Part shown: positions 21,394-31,931 of the stretch, piece after piece
How positions within the stretch are numbered: the stretch's first letter is position 1
How the letters are laid out: every line of letters begins with the position of its first letter
Origin: Flavobacteriales bacterium
GTDB taxonomy: Bacteria > Bacteroidota > Bacteroidia > Flavobacteriales_C > GCA-002722245
DNA length: 64,000 bases
Direction of reading: 5' to 3'
Assembly (NCBI GenBank): GCA_947444925.1
Contig: CANFBW010000006.1
Span: 20,533 to 84,532, forward strand
The notes under the pieces: generated by a model
What the model saw: the letters and a program-made list of their open reading frames with translations, nothing else
Database searches by the model: none
Told to the model about the DNA's origin: nothing
Made by a program: the position numbers and the translations under genes

Positions 21394-22074
21394 ATGGAAT
21401 ACAATACACAAAGAGGAAACCTTACCATACCAGAATACGGAAGAAATGTGCAGAAGATGATCAACTTCGCTTTAACCGTTAACGATAGAGATTTGCGCAC
21501 TACAGTGAGTCGCTCTATTATTAAGGTGATGGGGCAATTGAGCCCACATTTGCGCGACGTTACCGACTTTAACCACAAGCTTTGGGACCAACTGATCATC
21601 ATGTCGGATTTCAAACTCGATGTTGATGCTCCTTATCCCTACCCTGATAAAGCGGTGCTTTTTGAAAAACCAAAAAGACTTGCTTACCCCCACAAAGTCA
21701 TCAAAAACAAACACTACGGTTATGTAATTGAAGACCTGATCAAGAAGGCCAGCGTGATGGAGGATCCAAAAGAAAAACACGCCCTCACATACACCATCGC
21801 GAACATGATGAAAAAAGCTTACATGAACTGGAACAAAGAATCGGTAAGCGACAAAATCATCATCGAACAATTGGCGCACTTCTCAGGCGGCAAATTGTCA
21901 CTCGACATCAACACACGTCTTGAAGTTATATCTGAACCAACAGCGCCTATCAATCAAAAAGGTGGTTCATCATTCAAAAAGAACAACAACTTTAAGAAAG
22001 GCGGACACTTTGGTAAAGGAGGAGGCGGAAGCGGAAGCGGAAGCAACAATAACAACAAAAGAAGATTTAAATAA
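21394..22074 (+). CDS. DUF4290 family protein (conserved in Bacteroidetes)
   Basis: MEYNTQRGNLTIPEYGRNVQKMI...MGQLSPHLRDVTDFNHKLWDQLIIMSDFKLDVDAPYPYP; low-complexity Lys/Gly/Ser/Asn tail. Confidence 0.85.
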   Translation: MEYNTQRGNLTIPEYGRNVQKMINFALTVNDRDLRTTVSRSIIKVMGQLSPHLRDVTDFNHKLWDQLIIMSDFKLDVDAPYPYPDKAVLFEKPKRLAYPHKVIKNKHYGYVIEDLIKKASVMEDPKEKHALTYTIANMMKKAYMNWNKESVSDKIIIEQLAHFSGGKLSLDINTRLEVISEPTAPINQKGGSSFKKNNNFKKGGHFGKGGGGSGSGSNNNNKRRFK

Positions 22075-22095
22075 AATAGAAAAAGCTGATTCAGA

Positions 22096-23403
22096 ATGGC
22101 AAAATTCATCATACAAGGAGGCACAAAACTCAAAGGCGAAATCACTCCACAAGGCGCTAAAAACGAAGCATTACAAATTTTAAATGCCGTTTTATTGACT
22201 CCTGAAAAAGTACGCATCAACAACATACCGAACATCGTTGACGTGAACAAGCTCATCGACTTGCTGAAAAGCTTAGGCGTTAAAGTGGACAAAATTAGCG
22301 AGAGCACCTATGACTTTCAAGCCGATGATGTCAATCTTGACTATTTGCAATCTCCTGAATTCATGAAAAAAGGTGGCGCTTTGCGTGGCTCTATCATGAT
22401 CGTTGGACCAATGTTAGGCCGTTTTGGAAAAGGCTACATCCCTGCTCCCGGAGGAGATAAAATTGGACGAAGAAGAGTCGACACACATTTCGACGGATTT
22501 CAAATGCTCGGTGCTAAATTTGAATACCAAGCAGCAAGCAAATTCTATAAAGTTGAAGGAAAACCTTTGCGAGGCGCCGATATATTACTTGACGAAGCGT
22601 CTGTTACTGGAACAGCCAACATCGTAATGGCCGCAGTTTTAGCCAAAGGCAGAACCACAATCTATTATGCTGCATGCGAACCCTATTTGCAACAACTCTG
22701 CAAAATGTTGAACCGTATGGGCGCAAAAATTAGTGGTATCGGCTCTAACTTATTGACCATTGATGGTGTTGATGCCCTCGGCGGAACAGAACATACCATG
22801 CTTCCCGATATGATTGAAATTGGCAGTTTCATTGGTTTGGCAGCAATGACCAAATCGGAAATTCGCATCAAAAACGTGTCTTACGAAAACCTCGGTATTA
22901 TCCCGCGAACTTTTCAACGCTTAGGTATTCAAATGGAGCTGCAAGGCGATGACCTCATTATTCCATCTCAAGAGAATTATACTTTAGATACTTTCATCGA
23001 CGGCTCCATTCTAACAATTTCCGACGCTCCATGGCCAGGTTTCACACCCGATTTGCTCAGTATAGTTTTGGTTGTCGCTACACAGGCCAAAGGAACGGTA
23101 CTGATTCATCAAAAAATGTTTGAGAGCAGATTGTTCTTCACTGACAAACTCATCGACATGGGTGCACAAATCATATTGTGTGATCCGCACCGCGCCACAG
23201 TAATTGGCTTGAACCGACAAACGCGTTTACGAGGTATTGAAATGACCTCTCCCGACATCAGAGCCGGAGTTTCTTTGTTGATCGCTGCCATGTCGGCAGA
23301 TGGACAAAGCACCATCCACAACATCGATCAAATCGATAGAGGATATCAAAATATCGACACCCGATTGAATGCCATCGGCGCTAAAATTCAAAGAGTAGAC
23401 TAA
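22096..23403 (+). CDS. murA: UDP-N-acetylglucosamine 1-carboxyvinyltransferase
   Basis: GGTKLKGEITPQGAKNEALQILNAVLL; EPSP/MurA fold throughout. Confidence 0.95.
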   Translation: MAKFIIQGGTKLKGEITPQGAKNEALQILNAVLLTPEKVRINNIPNIVDVNKLIDLLKSLGVKVDKISESTYDFQADDVNLDYLQSPEFMKKGGALRGSIMIVGPMLGRFGKGYIPAPGGDKIGRRRVDTHFDGFQMLGAKFEYQAASKFYKVEGKPLRGADILLDEASVTGTANIVMAAVLAKGRTTIYYAACEPYLQQLCKMLNRMGAKISGIGSNLLTIDGVDALGGTEHTMLPDMIEIGSFIGLAAMTKSEIRIKNVSYENLGIIPRTFQRLGIQMELQGDDLIIPSQENYTLDTFIDGSILTISDAPWPGFTPDLLSIVLVVATQAKGTVLIHQKMFESRLFFTDKLIDMGAQIILCDPHRATVIGLNRQTRLRGIEMTSPDIRAGVSLLIAAMSADGQSTIHNIDQIDRGYQNIDTRLNAIGAKIQRVD

Positions 23404-23939
23404 TGAAAGCAACACTTGTTCTGCTTGCATTTGCAACATTGCTTTACGCGTTCAATACATCTGTATCAAAGCAGAGTGTGTTAGGAAAAAGTGCTCCTGA
23501 AATTGTACTACTCAATCCAGAAGGCAAAAGCATTAAGCTCTCCTCGCTGCGAGGAAAATACGTATTGCTAGACTTTTGGGCATCATGGTGTGGCCCTTGC
23601 CGACGTGAAAATCCAAATTTAGTAAGCACATACGCTGCCTACAAAACAAAAAAATTCATCGTCGCTCCAGGCGCTAAAAAGACAGCCAAAGGTTTTGAAA
23701 TCTATCAAGTTTCTATTGATGAAAACAGCGCCCAATGGAAAGCTGCCATTCAAAAAGATGGCTTAAACTGGCCCAATCATGTGGTAGATCCTGCCGGATG
23801 GCATTCAGCCGTGGCGCGACTTTACAACGTAAACTCTATTCCAAGCAACTTTTTAATTGACCCCAAAGGCGTCATTGTTGCTAGCAACCTGAGAGGCAGC
23901 GCCCTCAAAGAGAAACTCGACTTGCTATTGGCAAAATAG
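23403..23939 (+). CDS. TlpA-like thioredoxin-fold protein, exported
   Basis: LDFWASWCGPCRRENPNLV; N-terminal signal. Confidence 0.9.
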   Translation: MKATLVLLAFATLLYAFNTSVSKQSVLGKSAPEIVLLNPEGKSIKLSSLRGKYVLLDFWASWCGPCRRENPNLVSTYAAYKTKKFIVAPGAKKTAKGFEIYQVSIDENSAQWKAAIQKDGLNWPNHVVDPAGWHSAVARLYNVNSIPSNFLIDPKGVIVASNLRGSALKEKLDLLLAK

Positions 23940-23951
23940 GTCGTCTGTCAA

Positions 23952-23984
23952 TTTGTCTATTATTTTTCAATGGCACTATATCTG
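23952..23984 (+). promoter_or_regulatory. Putative Bacteroidetes promoter upstream of grpE
   Basis: TTTG (23952-23955), N21, TATATCTG (one mismatch to TAnnTTTG), ~30 nt before grpE ATG. Confidence 0.4.
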
Positions 23985-24014
23985 CAAAGACGCGTGTGAC
24001 TAAAACAATTTACC

Positions 24015-24539
24015 ATGAATACTGAAGAAAAAGAAACACAAGAAATCAACAACGAAGCTGCGCAAGAAAGCACAGAAACCCCTATTGAAAAGCCTTCCCA
24101 AACGCCGGAAGACAAAATAAATGAACTCAACGACAAATATTTGAGATTGTACTCAGAGTTCGACAACTTCAGAAAAAGAACAAATAAAGAGAAAGCCGAA
24201 ATATACAATAGTGCCACAAGTGACGTATTTAAGTCATTTTTGCCTGTATTAGACGATTTTGACAGAGCCGCAAAATCAGTGCAAGAAGCACAAGACCTCA
24301 AAAGCCTAAAGCAAGGTGTTGAACTTATACGCAACAAACTGATCACTACCCTAAAGCAAAAAGGTTTAGAAGAAATGGACGCCAAAGGAAAAGAGTTTAA
24401 TGGCGACCTACACGAAGCCATCACTGAAATTCCGGCTCCTTCTGAAAAGATGAAGGGCAAAATCGTTGATGTGATCGAAAAAGGATACACCCTCGATGGT
24501 AAAATAGTGCGCTACGCAAAAGTGGTGGTTGGTAAATAA
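24015..24539 (+). CDS. grpE: Nucleotide exchange factor GrpE
   Basis: [23 protein letters not shown]...; C-terminal [23 protein letters not shown]. Confidence 0.96.
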   Translation: MNTEEKETQEINNEAAQESTETPIEKPSQTPEDKINELNDKYLRLYSEFDNFRKRTNKEKAEIYNSATSDVFKSFLPVLDDFDRAAKSVQEAQDLKSLKQGVELIRNKLITTLKQKGLEEMDAKGKEFNGDLHEAITEIPAPSEKMKGKIVDVIEKGYTLDGKIVRYAKVVVGK

Positions 24540-24562
24540 CAGCAAAGATCTGCATTGAACAT

Positions 24563-25711
24563 ATGGCAAAAAGAGATTTATACGAAGTATTAGGCCTAAA
24601 GAAAGGCGCAGCTGAAGACGAAATAAAAAAAGCCTACCGCAAAATGGCTTTGCAGTTTCACCCTGACAAAAATCCAGGCAACAAAGAAGCCGAAGAAAAA
24701 TTTAAAGAAGCTGCTGCAGCCTACGACGTACTGAGCAGTAAAGAAAAAAAACAACGCTACGACCAGTTTGGACACGCAGGTGTTGGCAGCGCTGCTGGCG
24801 GTGGTGGCGGCGGCGGTGGATTTGGCGGTGGCATGAACATGGACGACATCTTCTCACAATTCGGCGATATCTTTGGCGGATTTGGCGGCGGTGGCGGACA
24901 GCGCGCCGGACGACGTGTCAACAGAGGTTCGAACATACGCATCAAAGTAGCATTAACACTAGAAGAAATTGCTACTGGCGTTGAAAAGAAAATCAAGGTC
25001 AACAAACTCATTGCCTGTGACACCTGTACAGGCACTGGATCAGAGGCTGGAAGCGGCTTTGACAATTGCGGTACTTGCCGCGGAAGCGGACAAGTTACAC
25101 GCGTTACCAACACCATTCTTGGTCAAATGCAATCAACAGCAACGTGTCCCACTTGCAGCGGAGAAGGAAAAATCATCAAAAACAAATGTAAAAAATGTAC
25201 TGGTGAAGGAGTAGTGCGTGGTGAAAATGTAATTCCCATCAACATTCCTGCAGGTGTGCAAGAGGGCATGCAATTGCAAGTAAGCGGAATGGGCAACGCT
25301 GGCGCACGAGGCGGCGTAAACGGCGACCTACTTGTTGTCATTGAAGAAAAAGAACACGAGTGCCTATCCCGCGATGGCAACGACTTGCACTACGACCTAT
25401 TCGTTAACTTTGCTGATGCAGCACTTGGCGCTGATGCCATAGTACCTGCTCTTAGTGGCAAAGTGAAAATTAAAATTGAACCTGGAACTCACGCTGGCAA
25501 AATATTGCGCCTTAAACACAAAGGACTGCCAAATGTCAGCTACCATGAAACTGGAGATCTACTGGTGAATATCAATGTTTGGACGCCTCAAAAACTGAGT
25601 TCCGACGAGAAAAAAATTCTAGAGAAATTGCGCGATTCAGAAAACTTTATTCCGAGTCCTAGCAAGAAAGACAAAGGTTTTTTTGGTAGGATGAAAGAGA
25701 TGTTTGAGTAG
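24563..25711 (+). CDS. dnaJ: Molecular chaperone DnaJ
   Basis: [39 protein letters not shown]; four CxxCxGxG zinc-finger repeats. Confidence 0.97.
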   Translation: MAKRDLYEVLGLKKGAAEDEIKKAYRKMALQFHPDKNPGNKEAEEKFKEAAAAYDVLSSKEKKQRYDQFGHAGVGSAAGGGGGGGGFGGGMNMDDIFSQFGDIFGGFGGGGGQRAGRRVNRGSNIRIKVALTLEEIATGVEKKIKVNKLIACDTCTGTGSEAGSGFDNCGTCRGSGQVTRVTNTILGQMQSTATCPTCSGEGKIIKNKCKKCTGEGVVRGENVIPINIPAGVQEGMQLQVSGMGNAGARGGVNGDLLVVIEEKEHECLSRDGNDLHYDLFVNFADAALGADAIVPALSGKVKIKIEPGTHAGKILRLKHKGLPNVSYHETGDLLVNINVWTPQKLSSDEKKILEKLRDSENFIPSPSKKDKGFFGRMKEMFE

Positions 25712-25814
25712 TAATTTAGATTTTCTTATTGAATACGAATTTCTATCTTTAGCGCACAAAGAACGAAAATTAACAAGGACTGTAATCACGATCATCAGTC
25801 TAAAAATTTGTAAA

Positions 25815-26717
25815 ATGAAATACTTCTCTTTTTTACTATTGATGTTACTAAGCACAATCTCATTTGCTCAAAACCTTGTAAGCAATGGTGATTTTGAAGC
25901 TGGAAACACTGGCTTTACAACTACCTATGTCAATGTTCCACCAGCTGCAAATCCAACACCAGGCCCATCACATTACGCCATCACTGATACCGCTGAATGG
26001 TACAAACCTATAGGCGGACAACCGCATCCTTGGCAACCCTGCACCGACCACACACACTTGAGTGGCCCTGGTAAAAACATGATGGTGATGGATGCAGCAT
26101 CGGTAGCAAACCAACCCCTTTGGTGTCAAACAGTATACAATATCAAACCCAATACTGCCTACAAATTTTCAACGTGGGTAGAATCGGTAATACTTATTAA
26201 AGAGTACGGAACCCCATCTTTACCAATCCTACAATTTAAAATTAACGGCGAATTATTGGGACAGCCATTTAAAGTAACTGATGATGCATGCAATTGGAGC
26301 CAGTTCTACGAAATCTGGAATTCAGGTAATTCAACATCAGCAGACATTTGTATCGTTAACCAAAATCTTGAACAAAAAGGAAATGACTTAGCGATTGACG
26401 ACATTTCGCTGATGGAAGTTGGTCTTTCGATGCCCAATGTTTTTACGCCAAATGGCGATGGTAAAAACGACACTTATGTTCCTATCACCTTTGAAGAGGT
26501 GGACTCTTATTCATTCATTATCATAGACCGCTGGGGCCGTTTAGTATATGAGCAAAAACAAGCTGCTTCCGTTATACAACCCACATGGAACGGGAAAATG
26601 ATGGGCGATGGTGCCGATTGTGCTGCAGGAACTTACTATTGGGTGCTGAACTATGGCGTTGTAACCAACACCACAGAAAACAAAACCCTCACAGGCTACC
26701 TTACATTAATTAGATAG
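25815..26717 (+). CDS. Secreted protein with gliding-motility-associated C-terminal domain (T9SS type B / CHU_C)
   Basis: Signal peptide MKYFSFLLLMLLSTISFAQ; C-term MPNVFTPNGDGKNDTYVP...IIDRWGRLVYEQ...WNGKMMGDGADCAAGTYYWVLNY...LTGYLTLIR. Confidence 0.9.
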   Translation: MKYFSFLLLMLLSTISFAQNLVSNGDFEAGNTGFTTTYVNVPPAANPTPGPSHYAITDTAEWYKPIGGQPHPWQPCTDHTHLSGPGKNMMVMDAASVANQPLWCQTVYNIKPNTAYKFSTWVESVILIKEYGTPSLPILQFKINGELLGQPFKVTDDACNWSQFYEIWNSGNSTSADICIVNQNLEQKGNDLAIDDISLMEVGLSMPNVFTPNGDGKNDTYVPITFEEVDSYSFIIIDRWGRLVYEQKQAASVIQPTWNGKMMGDGADCAAGTYYWVLNYGVVTNTTENKTLTGYLTLIR

Positions 26718-26733
26718 TTCTCAACCTTACTGC

Positions 26734-27654
26734 ATGCTCAAGGTTGACAACATCGATAAATTTTACGGCGATTACCAAGCTTTAAGCAACGTCAGTATTT
26801 TTATTCCTGAAAAATGCATCTATGGCTTACTCGGCCCGAATGGTGCCGGTAAAACATCCTTGTTACGCATCATCAACCAAATCACCGCACCCGACAGTGG
26901 TGGCATTACCTTACACGGCCAACCCTTGGAGCGAAAGCACTGTGAAGTCATCGGCTATCTTCCCGAAGAACGCGGATTGTACCGCAAAATGAAAGTAGGC
27001 GAGCAAGCCATGTACCTCGCACAATTAAAAGGCTTAGACAAAGTTGAAGCAAAAAAAAGATTACTACGCTGGTTTGAAAAATTTGAAATTGCATCATGGT
27101 GGAACCGCAAAGTAGAAGACCTTTCCAAGGGAATGCAGCAAAAAGTGCAATTCATTGTAACGGTGATTCACGAACCCGAATTATTGATTCTCGATGAACC
27201 TTTCAGTGGCTTCGATCCCATCAACGCAGAGCTGATTAAAAACGAAATTTTACAACTTCGCAAAGAAGGCGCCACCATCATTTTTTCTACACACAACATG
27301 AAATCAGTAGAGGAAATGTGCGACAAAATTGCGCTTATTCACCGCTCCAAAAAAATACTGGAAGGAAAGGTAGAAACCATTAAAAACAAATACAGAGCCG
27401 ACCTCTATGAAATCGCATTTGAAGGCAATATGATTTCATTCACTACGGCCCTATGGGCGGGCTACACACTGGTGAAGCACGAAGGCGAAAAAAACAATTT
27501 CAAAGCCACCATTAAATGCGACGGCAAACAATCCATCAACGATTTACTAGCGGTGCTTTTACCTGCCGTAAAAATAAAAAGCGTAATTGAGGTCTTGCCA
27601 AGCATGCACGATATATTCATTCAAAAAGTACAAGAGATCAATGAACAAAACTAA
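26734..27654 (+). CDS. ABC transporter ATP-binding protein (NatA-like)
   Basis: LLGPNGAGKTSLLRI; LSKGMQQKVQ; LLILDEPFSGFDP. Confidence 0.93.
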   Translation: MLKVDNIDKFYGDYQALSNVSIFIPEKCIYGLLGPNGAGKTSLLRIINQITAPDSGGITLHGQPLERKHCEVIGYLPEERGLYRKMKVGEQAMYLAQLKGLDKVEAKKRLLRWFEKFEIASWWNRKVEDLSKGMQQKVQFIVTVIHEPELLILDEPFSGFDPINAELIKNEILQLRKEGATIIFSTHNMKSVEEMCDKIALIHRSKKILEGKVETIKNKYRADLYEIAFEGNMISFTTALWAGYTLVKHEGEKNNFKATIKCDGKQSINDLLAVLLPAVKIKSVIEVLPSMHDIFIQKVQEINEQN

Positions 27655-28981
27655 GTTGATCATAGGTCGCGAATATTGGACGAGGGTGCGCAAGCCTTCG
27701 TTCATCATCATGTCAATTTTAGGGCCTTTACTCATCGCCTCAACCTTCATTATTCCAATACTGATTAAGGCCAGTAATTTTAAAACAATGTACGTGCAAG
27801 TGGTTGACTACTCGCACATCGTTCACCAAAACATTCGTTATTACAATTCTGATCACGTAGTATACCTGACCAATTTTGCCGATGGCGAAATCAATAAAGT
27901 TGTTGATCAATTTGCGCATTCTGATGATACTGCCGTGGTGCTGATTCCAGCACACTTTATGTCGGTGCCAAATGATGTCACCATTTTTCACAAAGACCAT
28001 CCTGGTGTAAATACCATCACCAAACTAAAAAACGATTTGCAGGATTTACGCGTGAAATACGCGGTAAAACAAGGCAACAACATTAACCTTGTCGATCTTG
28101 AAAAAATAATGCAGAAGGTTGACGTACACTTCTACAACGAGGGCACAGCCTTGGAAGTAAAAATATTTTTAGGCATTGCTGCTGGCTTTCTCATGTATCT
28201 GCTAATCATGTTGTACGGCGTTCAAGTAATGCGCGGTGTAATGGAAGAAAAAACAAACCGTATTGTAGAAGTCATCATTTCGTCAGTACGTCCGCTACAA
28301 TTACTTTATGGAAAAATAATTGGAATCGCACTCACAGGACTCACACAATTCGTCATCTTAATTGCCTTGCTACTCGTGCTCATTTCGTCGGCAAAAACAC
28401 TCTTTGTGCAAAGCTCAGTTGAAAAAGCACACGAACAAGTAACTGCGTTGCAAAGCCAAGGACAGGTGAATATGACTCCTGTTGAATCAGAAAAAAAGAC
28501 CAGTGTGAGCGAAGAAGAAATCACGCAATACATGTCGGATCTCGCGACAATTGCACCGCGAATGCTCTTTTGTTTTCCGCTATTTTTTATTGGCGGATAT
28601 CTTTTATACGCCTCTTTTTATGCAGCTATTGGTGCTGCTGTCGACTCTGAAACCGAAACACAACAGTTCGTTTTGCCTGTCACCATCCCTATCATTATCA
28701 GTATTTTTATCGCCAGTAATATTTTTGAAAACCCACATGGCGATCTTGCTTTTTGGACAAGCATCATTCCTCTCACTTCTCCAATTGTTATGCTCGCGCG
28801 ATTGCCCTTCATGGACCTCAGCACACAATGGTGGCAGGTTCTGCTAGCCCTTCTGCTGCTCTATGCAACATTCGTATTCACAACGAAACTTGCAGCTAAG
28901 ATTTACCGTACAGGCATACTCATGTATGGACAAAAAGCGAGTTACCGCTCCATTTTAAAATGGTTGCGCTATAAAAATTGA
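27641..28981 (+). CDS. ABC transporter permease (NatB/ABC-2 type)
   Basis: MNKTKLIIGREYWTRVRKPSFIIMSILGPLL; EEKTNRIVEVIISSVRPLQLLYGKIIGIALTGLTQF. Confidence 0.92.
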   Translation: MNKTKLIIGREYWTRVRKPSFIIMSILGPLLIASTFIIPILIKASNFKTMYVQVVDYSHIVHQNIRYYNSDHVVYLTNFADGEINKVVDQFAHSDDTAVVLIPAHFMSVPNDVTIFHKDHPGVNTITKLKNDLQDLRVKYAVKQGNNINLVDLEKIMQKVDVHFYNEGTALEVKIFLGIAAGFLMYLLIMLYGVQVMRGVMEEKTNRIVEVIISSVRPLQLLYGKIIGIALTGLTQFVILIALLLVLISSAKTLFVQSSVEKAHEQVTALQSQGQVNMTPVESEKKTSVSEEEITQYMSDLATIAPRMLFCFPLFFIGGYLLYASFYAAIGAAVDSETETQQFVLPVTIPIIISIFIASNIFENPHGDLAFWTSIIPLTSPIVMLARLPFMDLSTQWWQVLLALLLLYATFVFTTKLAAKIYRTGILMYGQKASYRSILKWLRYKN

Positions 28982-28985
28982 AACC

Positions 28986-29912
28986 ATGAAAAAAGTAGCA
29001 GTCATCGATTTAGGCACCAACACCTTTAACCTCTTGATTGCTGAATTGGCAGAAGGACAACAACACAGCATCATATACAGCACACAATTTCCTGCAAAAA
29101 TCGGAGAAAAAGCAATCAACGAAAACAAAATTATTCCCGCTGCTTTTGAACGCGGCCTCCAATGCCTCAAAGAAATGAAAGGCATTATTGACGACTACAA
29201 AGTCGACGAAATTTTCGCCTTTGGCACATCAGCGCTGCGTGGCGCCGCGAACGGCAAAGAATTTGCCGCTGCGGTACAAAAAGAATGCAACATTGAAATA
29301 CACATTATCGACGGAGATCGGGAAGCTGCACTAATCTATAGCGGCGTACAACTCGCCTTTCCATGCGACGAGAAATTGCGAATGGTACTCGATGTTGGCG
29401 GCGGCAGCAATGAATTCATCATTGGCAACAAAGACGAGATTTTTTGGAGCCAGAGTTTCAATCTCGGTGTGGCACGTTTGCTCTATAAATTTGCACCTGC
29501 GAATCCTATCACTGCGGAACAAGTTTCAGCAATCAAAAGCTACTTAGATGCTGAATTGCAATCCTTATGGAAAGCACTAGAAAAATATCCCATCAGCGAT
29601 TTGATAGGCTGCGCAGGTTGTTTCAGTACTTTTTACGAAATGGTTTGTGCTGCCGCACAAATTCCTGCGAACGAAAAAAGTACTTGGGAGGAAATTTCAC
29701 TTGAAGGCTATCATAAAATGTACGAAAAATTATTGCCTTCCACCTACGAAGAACGTCTCGATATGGAAGGTTTACTTTTCATGCGCGCTGATATGATTGT
29801 AATTGGAACGGTTCTTGTAAATCTTGTTCTCGAAAAAGCGAAAATTAAAAAAATGTACTTGTCTAAATACGCTTTGAAAGAAGGAGTATTACATGAAATA
29901 GCAAAAAAATAA
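28986..29912 (+). CDS. Ppx/GppA phosphatase family protein
   Basis: AVIDLGTNTFNLLIAE; MVLDVGGGSNEFIIG. Confidence 0.93.
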   Translation: MKKVAVIDLGTNTFNLLIAELAEGQQHSIIYSTQFPAKIGEKAINENKIIPAAFERGLQCLKEMKGIIDDYKVDEIFAFGTSALRGAANGKEFAAAVQKECNIEIHIIDGDREAALIYSGVQLAFPCDEKLRMVLDVGGGSNEFIIGNKDEIFWSQSFNLGVARLLYKFAPANPITAEQVSAIKSYLDAELQSLWKALEKYPISDLIGCAGCFSTFYEMVCAAAQIPANEKSTWEEISLEGYHKMYEKLLPSTYEERLDMEGLLFMRADMIVIGTVLVNLVLEKAKIKKMYLSKYALKEGVLHEIAKK

Positions 29913-29922
29913 AATCTCTACT

Positions 29923-31095
29923 ATGCCGAAAATACTAATCATCGACGACGAAAAACCTATCAGATCAACATTGCGTGAAATTTTAGAGTACGAGAAATTT
30001 CAAATCGACGAAGCCGCAGATGGCGCGGCCGGTCTAGAAATGGCGAAAAACGGAAAGTACGATGTGGTATTGTGCGACATCAAAATGCCTAAAATGGATG
30101 GCATGGAAGTGCTCGAGAACATTATGAAACTCACCGATGAACCTGCGGTAATCATGATATCAGGCCACGGCACTATAGATGTTGCTGTTGACACTTTGAA
30201 AAAAGGCGCTTTTGATTACATTGCAAAACCGCTCGACCTCAACCGCCTACTTATCACCATTCGCAATGCCCTCGATAGAACGGAGCTGGTGAAAGAAACA
30301 AAAGCGCTTAAAAAAAAATTGAGTATATCTAAGAGCAGTGAAATCATTGGCGCTTCCGATGCTATCAAAAAAATAATGGAGATGATTGCTAAAGTGGCAC
30401 CCACCGACGCACGTGTGTTGGTCACTGGTGGAAATGGCTCAGGAAAAGAATTGATCGCGCGACAAATTCACCAGCAAAGCAAACGCGCTGCTGCCGCACT
30501 CATTGAAGTGAATTGCGCTGCAATACCATCTGAATTGATCGAAAGCGAATTGTTTGGACACGAAAAAGGAGCATTTACCTCTGCCATAAAACAGCGCATC
30601 GGCAAATTTGAACAAGCGATAGGTGGCACTTTGTTTCTCGACGAAATTGGTGATATGAGTTTGTCGGCGCAAGCAAAAGTATTGCGCGCACTGCAAGAAA
30701 ATAAAATAACAAGAGTGGGTGGCGAAAAAGAAATTTCGGTAGATGTGCGCATCATCGCCGCTACAAATAAAGACCTCAGAAAAGAAATCGAAGTCGGTAA
30801 TTTTCGAGAAGATTTGTACCACAGATTAAGTGTGATTTTAATTCAAAATCCATCGCTCAACGAACGTAAAGAAGATATTCCTTTGCTCGCTGAACATTTC
30901 ATACAAGCGATTTGTGAAGAATATGGAAATGGAAAAAAAACGATCGCTAAAGAAGCTGTAAAAGAATTGCAAAAAATAAATTGGACCGGCAACATACGTG
31001 AATTTAGAAACGTGATGGAAAGACTAATTATCCTCAGCGGAAACAACATCAGCGTTGAAGATGTTATCAGTTTCGCGCAACCGCTGAGTAAATAA
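29923..31095 (+). CDS. Sigma-54-dependent response regulator (NtrC family)
   Basis: Receiver domain; GGNGSGKELIARQIHQQS; GAFTSA motif (ELFGHEKGAFTSA). Confidence 0.95.
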   Translation: MPKILIIDDEKPIRSTLREILEYEKFQIDEAADGAAGLEMAKNGKYDVVLCDIKMPKMDGMEVLENIMKLTDEPAVIMISGHGTIDVAVDTLKKGAFDYIAKPLDLNRLLITIRNALDRTELVKETKALKKKLSISKSSEIIGASDAIKKIMEMIAKVAPTDARVLVTGGNGSGKELIARQIHQQSKRAAAALIEVNCAAIPSELIESELFGHEKGAFTSAIKQRIGKFEQAIGGTLFLDEIGDMSLSAQAKVLRALQENKITRVGGEKEISVDVRIIAATNKDLRKEIEVGNFREDLYHRLSVILIQNPSLNERKEDIPLLAEHFIQAICEEYGNGKKTIAKEAVKELQKINWTGNIREFRNVMERLIILSGNNISVEDVISFAQPLSK

Positions 31096-31203
31096 AGAGT
31101 CCATTTATGTTGCCATTCGGACAAGTTGCAATAATGGTTCTAATGCAATGCAACCTAAACATACAAAGAACTCTTTGTATATTTAGACTTCAATATTTTA
31201 AAC

Positions 31204-31497
31204 ATGTCAACCCTTAGAATTTGCGCGAAATGCCACACCTGGAATGAAAACCAGGATCATTGCACAAACTGCGGTCATCTTTTGAATCCTGATCTAATCA
31301 GAAAAATTGAACTCGAAAAAAAAGAAGAACTCGAAGCGGGTCGTGAACTCGACAAGGTGGATCTCTTGCTTCACAAAATCAAGAACTCTCGGTATATTCT
31401 CGTGCGTGCTGTATTCTATTTCTTTTATTCGATTTGGTTTATTTTCACCGCCATTGTATCATTCTTTATTGCCATCATCGCCGCTGGCCCAGGATAA
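31204..31497 (+). CDS. Small protein with N-terminal zinc-ribbon (CxxC...CxxC) and C-terminal TM segment
   Basis: ICAKCHTWNENQDHCTNCGHLLNPDL...; hydrophobic C-terminus. Confidence 0.7.
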   Translation: MSTLRICAKCHTWNENQDHCTNCGHLLNPDLIRKIELEKKEELEAGRELDKVDLLLHKIKNSRYILVRAVFYFFYSIWFIFTAIVSFFIAIIAAGPG

Positions 31498-31877
31498 TGA
31501 AAAAAGCAAAAACATATATAGTCATTGCCTCTGCACTATACTTGCTTCAACTTGTTTTAAAGTTCAGCAAAACAACTGTTCCTTCCTGGTATATCAGCTA
31601 TTTTAGCGATTTTCTTTGCATGCCCCTCCTCCTTTTCTATGCCTTATGGTTCCTACGAAAAATAAAAAAATATAGCGCCTTAATTTTATCTTGGAAAATG
31701 ATTTTTTTTGCATGGATCTACGTCTCGATAGTTTTTGAATTATTACTGCCAAAATTCGCGCACAAATTCACCGCTGATATTTTCGATGTTTTAGTTTACG
31801 GACTGGGGGGCCTCCTCTATTTTGTATTTCAAAAACAAGTGATAGGCAGCAACAGTTCAATAACAGTAACGCGTTAA
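31497..31877 (+). CDS. Hypothetical membrane protein, TAATG overlap with upstream gene
   Basis: MKKAKTYIVIASALYLLQLVLKF...; multiple hydrophobic segments; overlapping stop/start. Confidence 0.7.
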   Translation: MKKAKTYIVIASALYLLQLVLKFSKTTVPSWYISYFSDFLCMPLLLFYALWFLRKIKKYSALILSWKMIFFAWIYVSIVFELLLPKFAHKFTADIFDVLVYGLGGLLYFVFQKQVIGSNSSITVTR

Positions 31878-31931
31878 CAACTTTCTATAGAGCCTCCAAT
31901 CTTTTGCTCATTTACTTTTTACTTTTCCATC

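Noticed and set aside
21472-22307. Antisense ORFs over the DUF4290 gene and start of murA (135, 117 aa, Leu/Pro-rich)
   Set aside because: Low-complexity mirror of the Gly/Ser/Asn-rich C-terminal tail; sense frame is a clear conserved family.
24785-24910. GGCGGTGGC-rich tract as a possible G-quadruplex or tandem repeat
   Set aside because: It encodes the normal DnaJ glycine/phenylalanine-rich linker.
24757-25380. Pro-rich antisense ORFs over dnaJ
   Set aside because: Reverse complement of the DnaJ Gly-rich and CxxCxGxG region.
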